This document shows positions 10,540 to 18,027 of a stretch of 64,000 nt of DNA, in pieces. Numbering within the stretch: the stretch's first letter is position 1; each line of letters starts with the position of its first letter. The stretch covers positions 61,037 through 125,036 of the forward strand of contig URKG01000003.1 in assembly GCA_900548265.1 (NCBI GenBank). The letters run 5' to 3'. The notes below the pieces were generated by a model. It did no database searches. It saw only the letters and a program-made list of their open reading frames with translations, and was not told where the DNA came from. A program made the position numbers and the translations under genes. Source of the DNA: an uncultured Collinsella sp. GTDB lineage: Bacteria; Actinomycetota; Coriobacteriia; Coriobacteriales; Coriobacteriaceae.

Positions 10540-10905
10540 ATGCGCTTTTTGCTCAACTGGCTTTTGACCTCAATCGCCATCGCGATCGCAACGTTTCTCG
10601 TCCCCGGCATTCAGCCCTTCGGCATGGCCGACGCTTGGGTCTGCTTTGCCTTCGTGGGACTGTTCCTCAACATCGTCGACTCGCTCGTCAAGCCGTTCCT
10701 GACGGTCATCTCGCTGCCGCTCACTATTATCACGCTTGGTATTTTTCAGCTCGTAGTCAATAGTTTTATGCTCGAGCTGGCCAGCTACCTGTCGGTCAAT
10801 CTGCTGGGAGCGGGTATCTCCATTGCCGGCTTTGGATCGGCCTTTATGGGCAGTATCCTGGTATCCATCATGCGCAGCATTCTCGACAGCATCGCCAGGA
10901 ACTAA
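10540..10905 (+). CDS. Phage-holin-4 family (PF04020-type) membrane protein
   Basis: Small integral membrane protein of 121 aa with about four hydrophobic segments (residues 3-23, 30-50, 55-75 and 85-110). The signature is typical of the chromosomal mycobacterial-type 4TM holin family: VGLFLNIVDSLVKPFLTVIS and LPLTIITLGIF. Despite the family name, such proteins are widespread non-phage membrane proteins without a settled function. Nothing else phage-like is nearby. The ATG at 10540 is chosen because AAGAAAGG lies 7-15 nt upstream; a longer upstream frame has no ribosome site. It is followed by a strong terminator, so it is monocistronic. Confidence 0.85.
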   Translation: MRFLLNWLLTSIAIAIATFLVPGIQPFGMADAWVCFAFVGLFLNIVDSLVKPFLTVISLPLTIITLGIFQLVVNSFMLELASYLSVNLLGAGISIAGFGSAFMGSILVSIMRSILDSIARN

Positions 10906-10941
10906 AGCAACCGGATACGGACCGCCACAACACGCCAAAAG

Positions 10942-10972
10942 AAGGCCGTCCATCGCAACGATGGGCGGCCTT
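10942..10972. terminator. Bidirectional intrinsic terminator
   Basis: Stem AAGGCCGTCCAT/ATGGGCGGCCTT around a 7-nt loop, with T-rich sequence on both outer sides. It would serve the holin-like gene on the plus strand and the rrf2 gene on the minus strand. Confidence 0.8.
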
Positions 10973-11041
10973 GTCATTTGTCAAGCCTCAGAAGGCAAGA
11001 AAATCTACCATTTCTACCCCGTCCCCAAATGGCAGGTGGGG

Positions 11042-11470
11042 CTAGATGACGTAGTCGTAGCCCTCGTTGGGGGCGACGAGCGCATCGAGCGTCACACCGT
11101 CGAGGTAGTCGTTGATGAGCTTGTCAAGGTTCTTCCACACGCCAAGTGTAGGACACTCGTCCGAACGCGAGCAGCCCTTGCAGTCGCCGTCCAGGCATGC
11201 GACCGGTGCCAGACTGCCCTCGGTCAGGCGCAAGATCTCGCCCACCGTGTACTGCTCAGGCGGGCGCGTGAGCACGTAGCCGCCGCCCTTGCCGCGCATG
11301 CCCGAGAGCATATTGGCGCGAACGAGCGTAGCCAAAATGTTCTCCAGATATTTCTCAGAAATCCCCTGACGCGCCGCGATCTCTTTGAGGGGAATGCGGC
11401 CTGCCGCCTGGTGCTCGGCCAGGTCGACCATAACGCGCAGGGCATATCTGCCCTTTGTGGAAACCAACAT
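11042..11470 (-). CDS. Rrf2 family transcriptional regulator (IscR/CymR type)
   Basis: 142 aa regulator. The N-terminal winged helix-turn-helix (MLVSTKGRYALRVMVDLA, then EIAARQGISEKYLENIL) is diagnostic of Rrf2. Four cysteines at 92, 97, 100 and 106 (CLDGDCKGCSRSDEC) are placed where Fe-S sensing Rrf2 proteins hold a cluster. It is divergent from cysK, which suggests control of cysteine biosynthesis as in CymR, or of Fe-S/cysteine supply as in IscR. A short dyad in the cysK promoter (11597-11612) is the candidate operator. Start ATG at 11470, with AAAGG 11 nt upstream. Confidence 0.9.
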   Translation of the reverse strand: MLVSTKGRYALRVMVDLAEHQAAGRIPLKEIAARQGISEKYLENILATLVRANMLSGMRGKGGGYVLTRPPEQYTVGEILRLTEGSLAPVACLDGDCKGCSRSDECPTLGVWKNLDKLINDYLDGVTLDALVAPNEGYDYVI

Positions 11471-11587
11471 ATATATTGCTGCCTTTCGGTCTTTTAATTC
11501 GTAGAAATTCTAGCCGAAAAATTGGTTTTGAAAATACCTATTCCCGTCAAGCTGGTTAATCGACTCGTAATAATCTTCTATTTCCTA

Positions 11588-11616
11588 TTGCATTACTAGG
11601 CTTTAGTGCCTACTAT
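11588..11616 (+). promoter_or_regulatory. Candidate cysK promoter with overlapping dyad
   Basis: TTGCAT (11588-11593), a 17-nt spacer and TACTAT (11611-11616) make a plausible sigma-70-type promoter about 107 nt before cysK. Inside the spacer, TAGGC (11597-11601) and GCCTA (11608-11612) form a perfect 5-bp inverted repeat with a 6-nt centre. That position suits a repressor such as the divergent Rrf2 protein. This is inference from sequence only. Confidence 0.45.
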
Positions 11617-11722
11617 GCTTGCCAACAGCAAACGAACAACCTATAAGGTTTGTGGGTTTCGCTGTTACACACACCGTAAAACCACACGGTATCCAGTCAT
11701 TTGAACACTTTGGAGGTTCACC

Positions 11723-12661
<939 letters not shown>

Positions 12662-12772
12662 GGCCTGTCGCCCATAGGTTGAGCCCAGGACGAACCGGTC
12701 TCCTCTCTCCCGGCAGTCTGAGCCCATCCCATCAGGGCGCCCCACGAGTCGTCCGAACTTGCTACAATGTCT

Positions 12773-12811
12773 GCGGCGCGGAACCAGCCTCCCGCGCCGC
12801 TTTTCTTTTTT
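12773..12811 (+). terminator. Intrinsic terminator between cysK and mnmA
   Basis: Stem GCGGCGCGG/CCGCGCCGC followed by TTTTCTTTTTT. It lies 111 nt after cysK. A TACAAT box (12763-12768) sits just upstream of the hairpin, so if that is the mnmA promoter the hairpin would be in the mnmA leader. Confidence 0.75.
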
Positions 12812-12840
12812 GGCCACATGTCACCAAGGAGAACCTCCCC

Positions 12841-13941
12841 ATGCACAACAAGCGCGTGCTCGTCGCCATGAGTGGCGGCGTCGATTCCAGCGTGACTGCC
12901 TACCTGCTCAAGCGCCAGGGCTACGAGTGCGTCGGTGCCACCATGCGCCTCACCTGTCCCGCGCCCGATCCCGTCACGGGCATGAGCAAAGTCGACCGCG
13001 ACATCGCCGATGCAAAGGCCGTCGCCGAGCGCCTGGGGATACCCCACCACGTGCTCGACCTGCAGCAGACCTTCGACCGCAACGTTATCGAGCGCTTCGT
13101 GACTGCCTATCAGGAGGGACTGACGCCCAACCCGTGCATCATCTGCAACCGCCATATTAAGTTTGGCGCGCTGCTCGATGCGGCACTCGATATGGGCTGC
13201 GACTACATCGCCACGGGTCATTACGCCAAAACGAGCCAGGCGTCCGACGGAACCTGGCAGCTGCACCGCGGCGAAGATCCCAAAAAGGACCAAAGCTACT
13301 TTTTGTATTCGCTCACACAAGAGCGCCTGGCACGCACGATCTTTCCGCTGGCCGGACTGGACAAAGAGCGCGACGTGCGCCGCATTGCCGCCGAGCAGGG
13401 CTTCATCAACGCCAAGAAGGCCGAGAGCGAGGATATCTGCTTTATCGCGGACGGCGACTACGCGGGCTATATCGAGCGCCGCTGCGGACGTGCCGCTGCA
13501 CCGGGCGACATTGTGTGGCGCGACGGCAACGTGGTCGGACGCCATAACGGCGCGTTGCGCTATACCATCGGCCAGCGCAAGGGCTTGGGCGTCGCGATGG
13601 CGCACCCCGTGTACGTAACGGGCGTCGATGCCGCCAGCAACATTGTGCATCTGGGCGAGGCCGAGGACCTGACGGCCACAGCGCTCACGGCCAACGACTG
13701 GATTTGGAGCGCCCCTGCCGACCGCATGGAGGCGGAGCTCAATGCCGGCGGCATTCGCGTGGGTGCCAAGTACCGCTACCGTCAGAAAGACCAGGCAGCG
13801 ACCCTTACGCGTGACGAAGACGGGCAAATGCTGCTAACTTTTGACGAGCCGCAACGAGCCATCGCCCCCGGCCAGGCCGTCGTCGTCTACCGCGACGACG
13901 TCGTCCTGGGCGGCGGTACGGTGACTGCCGCCATCAAGTAG
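12841..13941 (+). CDS. mnmA: tRNA-specific 2-thiouridylase MnmA
   Basis: Adds sulfur to U34 of Lys, Glu and Gln tRNAs; 366 aa, the usual length. The PP-loop SGGVDSSVTAY is at residues 10-20. The two catalytic cysteines are recognisable in TPNPCIICNRHIKFG and SEDICFIADGDY. The ATG at 12841 is chosen because AAGGAG lies 9 nt upstream and the product aligns with MnmA from its first residues; an in-frame start at 12679 would add a tail without homology and would read through the terminator. Location next to cysK is sensible, since persulfide sulfur for MnmA derives from cysteine, although no desulfurase is adjacent. Confidence 0.96.
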   Translation: MHNKRVLVAMSGGVDSSVTAYLLKRQGYECVGATMRLTCPAPDPVTGMSKVDRDIADAKAVAERLGIPHHVLDLQQTFDRNVIERFVTAYQEGLTPNPCIICNRHIKFGALLDAALDMGCDYIATGHYAKTSQASDGTWQLHRGEDPKKDQSYFLYSLTQERLARTIFPLAGLDKERDVRRIAAEQGFINAKKAESEDICFIADGDYAGYIERRCGRAAAPGDIVWRDGNVVGRHNGALRYTIGQRKGLGVAMAHPVYVTGVDAASNIVHLGEAEDLTATALTANDWIWSAPADRMEAELNAGGIRVGAKYRYRQKDQAATLTRDEDGQMLLTFDEPQRAIAPGQAVVVYRDDVVLGGGTVTAAIK

Positions 13942-13957
13942 CCCCATCCCCTTCATA

Positions 13958-14024
13958 AGTTGCGGTGAAATAGGGACTGTTTAAGCGTTTAAAACCGCCA
14001 AACAGTCCCTATTTCACCGCAACT
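13958..14024. repeat. Family B palindrome, copy 2 (67 nt)
   Basis: Near-perfect arms AGTTGCGGTGAAATAGGGAC / GTCCCTATTTCACCGCAACT around a 23-nt centre. It lies between the convergent 3' ends of mnmA and the M42 peptidase gene. Confidence 0.92.
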
Positions 14025-14034
14025 TAGAGAGGAC

Positions 14035-14068
14035 GGCCTCGGTCGGTACTGCTGTATCAGCCGAGGCC
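14035..14068. terminator. Weak hairpin between convergent genes
   Basis: Perfect stem GGCCTCGG/CCGAGGCC with an 18-nt loop, lacking a clear T-run on either side. It may end the M42 peptidase transcript on the minus strand. Confidence 0.4.
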
Positions 14069-14077
14069 GCTGCATCG

Positions 14078-15121
14078 TTAGCGCTGAACGTAGGCGCGAA
14101 CCAGCTCAAAGGTATTACGCACGCCGTCGATGTGGCTGCGCTCGTAGTTGTGGCTCGCGTACACGCCGGGGCCGATCAGACCATGGCGAATGTCGTAGCC
14201 GGCCGAGAGCGTGGCCTCGACGTCGGAGCCGTAGTGCGGGTACACATCGATGGCGTAATCGAGCTCCAGCTCGCGCGCGATGTTGGACAGCGTGGTTACC
14301 AGGTCGTAGTTGTACGGACCGCCCGAATCCTTGGCGCAAATCGAAACCATGCGCTCGGTGCAGCCCAGGTCGTCGCCCACGCAGCCCATGTCCACGCTGA
14401 TCATCTCGCGCGTGTCGGCCGGCACAAAGGCACCGCCGTGGCCGACCTCCTCGTACACCGTAAAGAGCAGCGAAACCTTGCGCGAAAGGGTCACCTCGCC
14501 GTCGGCGACAGCGCGGGCCAAACCCAGCAGAATCGACGCGGACAGCTTGTCGTCAAGGAAGCGACTCTTGATGTAGCCGCTCTCCGTCACCGTGGTACGC
14601 GGATCCATAGCGATGATGTCTCCCGTCTGAATGCCCAGCTCAAGCACGTCATCCTTGCTGTCAACGTTCTCGTCGAGCAGGATTTCCATGTTCTTCTCGA
14701 TGGTCTTGACCGGCTCATCGGCCACATGCGCCGAAGGCTCAGTATTGAGGACCACACCCGTGTAGACATTACCGTCACGCGTGTAGACGGTGCAGTTCTC
14801 GCCATCGGCCGTAGACCACTGGTGCCCACCAAGCGTCGTGGGACGCAGGCGGCCATTGTCCTTAATGGAACGCACCATGGCGCCCAGGGTATCGACATGG
14901 CTCGCCAACACAAGCGGCTCGCCCTCGCCGCCAAGCTCAACGAGCACATTACCCTTGTTAGAACGCTCGGGCCCAAAGCCCATATCGCGCAACGTCTCCA
15001 TCAGATAATCAGTCGCCGCACGGGTATAGCCCGTAGGCGAAGCAATCGAGGTAAGCGCCTTCAACTGGTCAGTAATATAGGAGAGCGTCTCCTCTAGAGA
15101 AGCATCGATTACAGAAGCCAT
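14078..15121 (-). CDS. M42 family metallopeptidase
   Basis: Cytoplasmic dinuclear-metal aminopeptidase or deblocking peptidase, 347 aa. Ligand motifs in order: ASHVDTLGAM (His, Asp), SRFLDDKLSA (bridging Asp), TVYEEVGHGG (catalytic Glu plus ligand Glu), VDMGCVGDD, and a C-terminal ASHNYERSH carrying the last histidine. The ATG at 15121 (MASVIDASLEE) is chosen over the one at 15127, since GGAAGG lies 6 nt before the former but directly abuts the latter. Substrate specificity cannot be read from the sequence. The gene is monocistronic between two intergenic regions. Confidence 0.9.
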   Translation of the reverse strand: MASVIDASLEETLSYITDQLKALTSIASPTGYTRAATDYLMETLRDMGFGPERSNKGNVLVELGGEGEPLVLASHVDTLGAMVRSIKDNGRLRPTTLGGHQWSTADGENCTVYTRDGNVYTGVVLNTEPSAHVADEPVKTIEKNMEILLDENVDSKDDVLELGIQTGDIIAMDPRTTVTESGYIKSRFLDDKLSASILLGLARAVADGEVTLSRKVSLLFTVYEEVGHGGAFVPADTREMISVDMGCVGDDLGCTERMVSICAKDSGGPYNYDLVTTLSNIARELELDYAIDVYPHYGSDVEATLSAGYDIRHGLIGPGVYASHNYERSHIDGVRNTFELVRAYVQR

Positions 15122-15332
15122 GTGCATCCTTCCAAACAAAACTAAGACCGAGTCCCGATTTTAACCGTTCTGCACGCGCAAGGCTCTGGGAGCCGAGCCA
15201 CCTCCAGACGTCCTCCCGCCGATTTTGCGCACGCGCACGGCTTACAATCCCAATCTTGCATAAATCCTATCGGTATCTGCATAGAAATGAGGAATCTTTT
15301 TGCTTCGTCTCAGGGTACCCCACCTTGGGCCG

Positions 15333-15564
15333 TGCAAAAAACGGAGTATTCAGCACCGTGGGCCCCAACGACCCCATCGCGAACGACAAAACGACGCGGT
15401 TACAGCAGTGTTGCAGGTCGTCGCAAAGCAGAAACTCAGTAACAACCCCCTCCACTCATCGATAGCCCGCCCACAATGGCTGTCGATGTGCGCCTGCGGG
15501 CCACTACGGGCCATTCAAAACGTTATGCATTTTTAAGAGCTTGCTGAATACTCCCAAAAATGCA
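15333..15564. repeat. Inverted pair of 23-nt elements
   Basis: 15333-15355 contains GGAGTATTCAGCA after TGCA and an A-run. 15542-15564 is its inverted counterpart, TGCTGAATACTCC followed by five A bases and TGCA. Thirteen core bases plus the terminal TGCA match, enclosing 186 nt. The pair may be the ends of a small non-autonomous element. Confidence 0.6.
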
Positions 15565-15640
15565 CGCTGGGAAGTGCACCACCTATCCGCAGCTGGCAGT
15601 ATGCCTTGATTTTGCCCGTCTCGGGGCATCGACGCAGCAC

Positions 15641-15673
15641 AAAAAGCCCCGCCGTGCGTAGCGCGGCGGGGCC
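15641..15673 (-). terminator. Intrinsic terminator of fucO
   Basis: On the minus strand the stem GGCCCCGCCGCGC/GCACGGCGGGGC is followed by TTTTTG, 53 nt after the fucO stop. Confidence 0.85.
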
Positions 15674-15725
15674 AGCGGCAAGTCAAAAGACCATACGCCT
15701 ACAGGCGAAAGAACACCAAACTAGG

Positions 15726-16892
15726 CTAGGCAGCCGGGCAGATCTTCTTGAAGAGCTCGATGACGTCGTCGAGCGTCGCCTCGCGCGGGTTACCCGGGAA
15801 GCAGGCGTCGGCCATGGCGTCCTTGGCCAGGACCTCGATCTCGTCAGCCTTCATGGCCTCGCAGACGTGCGGGATGTTCACGTCGGCGGAGAGCTGCTTG
15901 ACGGCGGCGATGGCGGCGTCGGCGGCCTCGTCGGTGCTCATGCCCGTGGTGTCAACGCCCATGGCAACGGCAACCTTGGCCAGGCGCTCGGCGCAAACCG
16001 GCTTGTTGAACTCCATGGCGATCGGCAGCAGCATGGCGCAGGCGACGCCGTGCGGGGTGTCGTAGTGAGCGGACAGGGTGTGAGCCATGGCGTGGTCGAT
16101 GCCCAGGCCAACATTGGAGAAGCCCATGCCGGCGACATACTGGCCAAGAGCCATGCCCTCGCGGCCGGAGCCGGGCTGACCGGACTTGGCTTCGGCAACG
16201 GAGTCGCGCAGGTTCTCGCTGATCAGCTTAATAGCCTCAAAGTGGAACATGTCGGAGAGCTCCCAAGCGCCCTTGGTGGTGTAGCCCTCGATGGCGTGGG
16301 TCAGAGCGTCCATGCCGGTGGAAGCGGTCAGGCCGGCGGGCATGGAAGCCATCATGTCGGGGTCGACGACGGCGACCTCGGGGGCGTCGTTGGTGTCGAC
16401 GCACACGAACTTGCGGACCTTCTCGGGGTCGGTGATGACGTAGTTGATGGTCACCTCGGCGGCAGTACCGGCGGTCGTCGGCACGGCGATGGTGAACACG
16501 GCGTGGTTCTTGGTGGGAGCAACGCCCTCGAGGCTACGGACATCGGCGAACTCGGGGTTGTTGATGATGATGCCAATGGCCTTGGCGGTGTCCATGGAGG
16601 AGCCGCCACCGATGGTCACGATAGCGTCAGCCTCGGAGGCCTTGAAGGCCTCGACGCCGTCCTTGACGTTCTGGATGGTGGGGTTGGGCTTGATCTCGGA
16701 GTAGAGGCTCCAAGCGATGCCGGCGGCATCGAGCTCGTCGGTCACCTTGGCGGTAACGCCAAACTTGACCAGATCGGGGTCGGAGCAGACGAAGATCTTC
16801 TTATAGCCGCGACGCTGGAGCTCGCCGGGGATCTCCTTGATGGCGCCGGAACCATGATAAGAAATGGTGTTGAGAACGAAACGATTAGCCAT
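15726..16892 (-). CDS. fucO: Iron-containing alcohol dehydrogenase, lactaldehyde reductase type
   Basis: 388 aa group III (iron) dehydrogenase closely resembling FucO, which interconverts lactaldehyde and 1,2-propanediol with NAD(H). It shares long stretches with the E. coli family member as recalled: IIINNPEFADVRSLEGVAP, VPTTAGTAAEVTINYVITD and ALGQYVAGMGFSNVGLG. Metal ligands are in TGMDALTHAIEGY and IDHAMAHTLSAHYDTPHG, and the NAD-binding GGGS is present near residue 96. The gene stands alone with a terminator, so it is not in a fucose operon. Fermentative alcohol or aldehyde disposal is a reasonable role, with activity on other short aldehydes possible. A LacI-type operator-like site lies about 100 nt upstream. 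Confidence 0.9.
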   Translation of the reverse strand: MANRFVLNTISYHGSGAIKEIPGELQRRGYKKIFVCSDPDLVKFGVTAKVTDELDAAGIAWSLYSEIKPNPTIQNVKDGVEAFKASEADAIVTIGGGSSMDTAKAIGIIINNPEFADVRSLEGVAPTKNHAVFTIAVPTTAGTAAEVTINYVITDPEKVRKFVCVDTNDAPEVAVVDPDMMASMPAGLTASTGMDALTHAIEGYTTKGAWELSDMFHFEAIKLISENLRDSVAEAKSGQPGSGREGMALGQYVAGMGFSNVGLGIDHAMAHTLSAHYDTPHGVACAMLLPIAMEFNKPVCAERLAKVAVAMGVDTTGMSTDEAADAAIAAVKQLSADVNIPHVCEAMKADEIEVLAKDAMADACFPGNPREATLDDVIELFKKICPAA

Positions 16893-16992
16893 TGATAGCC
16901 TCCCATCGTGTGCGGGGCACCCATTACGCCCCGCGCTATAAGTCCCATCCTAACGCTTTTGAAACGAAAAACGCGTGAGAACGTCAAAAGTG

Positions 16993-17006
16993 TTAAAGCG
17001 TTTCAA
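16993..17006. promoter_or_regulatory. LacI/CcpA-like operator upstream of fucO
   Basis: Read on the minus strand, TTGAAACGCTTTAA is a 14-bp imperfect palindrome centred on CG, the layout favoured by LacI-family regulators. It lies 101-114 nt before the fucO ATG. A related half site, AACGCTTTTGAAACG, is at about 16952-16966. Confidence 0.35.
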
Positions 17007-17057
17007 CAGATGATGAAAAATAATGCGGCAAAGGAACAGCCCCTTTGCCGCATTCGG

Positions 17058-17774
17058 TTACTTTCGGCAGCCCTCTTTCCAGGCCTCGGCCGCAACCTTC
17101 CAGCGTAAGCGCAAGTCGCGCTCGCGGTCGATGAACATGATGGCAAACGCGACAAACAGCAGCACGCTCGCCACGACGATGGCGTGCAGGCCTATGCGCT
17201 CAATACACCAGTTGCCCAACACGGCGCCAAACACAAAGGTAAAGATCACGCCAAAGTACAGCAGGCCGTTTTCCAAAAAGCCGCGCCTGTGGGTGATGAT
17301 GTAATCGTCCACGTTTTGCAGCGCGTTGCGCAAGTTGCCGATGCACATGGTCGTAGCGATGCCGTGACCGTGGATCTTGCGGAAGCTCTCGACCTGCATG
17401 CCGCAGGCAAACGAGGTGAGGCAGTTGGCGAGCAGGTTGAAATTGCCGCCCGGGATAAAGCTCACGCCCAGCAAGATGACGGCTTCAAAGAACACCGTCA
17501 CCTGACGCCAGTGAATCACGCTGCCAAACCGCTCGTGCACCAGGTCGGCAAGCATAATGCCCACGGCAAACGAGACCACAGGGAAGAAGTAGCGCTCCGC
17601 AAGTGCCCAATTGCCCTCCGAGATGCTTACACCCATGAGCAGGATGTTGCCCGTCTGCGCGTTGGCGAAAACATGATCGCGCCCAATGTACGAATACACA
17701 TCCATAAAGCCACCGGCGAGCGCCAAGATGATGCCCAGCTCAATAGACTCCGATATCTGTTTGGCACGCTGCAT
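17058..17774 (-). CDS. DUF1275 (YoaK) family membrane protein
   Basis: 238 aa protein with about six hydrophobic segments. It matches the DUF1275 pattern: LALAGGFMDVYSYIGRDHVFANAQTGNILLMG near the N-terminus and FACGMQVESFRKIHGHGIATTMCIGNLRN in the middle. The family is widespread and its transport substrate or function is not established. The start ATG at 17774 (MQRAKQIS) follows AAGGAGG by 10 nt; an in-frame extension to 18008 would add a region overlapping the divergent promoter and is rejected. The gene is monocistronic and divergent from the YgiQ gene. Confidence 0.88.
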   Translation of the reverse strand: MQRAKQISESIELGIILALAGGFMDVYSYIGRDHVFANAQTGNILLMGVSISEGNWALAERYFFPVVSFAVGIMLADLVHERFGSVIHWRQVTVFFEAVILLGVSFIPGGNFNLLANCLTSFACGMQVESFRKIHGHGIATTMCIGNLRNALQNVDDYIITHRRGFLENGLLYFGVIFTFVFGAVLGNWCIERIGLHAIVVASVLLFVAFAIMFIDRERDLRLRWKVAAEAWKEGCRK

Positions 17775-18027
17775 CGTCGTGCATCCTCCTTGTTGACGAC
17801 TCTCTCGTGCGTTGGCGGAAACATAGCCGCCGTTCATACTGTAACCCATTGACAACGTGGTGTGCGCGCGAGATGGGTTCCCCAACGCGCAGATACACAG
17901 TCTGGAAACAAACGGCACCCGCACCGACGCGCCGATCCGCCAGCTCATGTACTCCACCAGTCTTTTTAGCCCCGTCCCAAAAAGACTGGTTACAATTACG
18001 TGCAGCATACAAACACCGGGAGGGATC

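Larger units (their letters stand above)
15122..15725. other. Gene-free interval, 604 nt
   Basis: No ORF here has a ribosome site plus a protein-like sequence; short open frames at 15256-15686 overlap each other in several frames. The interval holds an inverted pair of a 23-nt element (15333-15355 and 15542-15564), an 8-bp inverted repeat GCATTTTT/AAAAATGC near 15530-15564, and the fucO terminator at 15641-15673. It may be a degraded mobile remnant. Confidence 0.5.

Noticed and set aside
12679..12840. Upstream start for mnmA giving a longer product
   Set aside because: Would translate through a terminator hairpin; the ATG at 12841 has AAGGAG and aligns with the family start.
15256..15686. 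Several short ORFs in the gap before fucO
   Set aside because: Overlap in multiple frames, no ribosome sites, and one runs through the fucO terminator.
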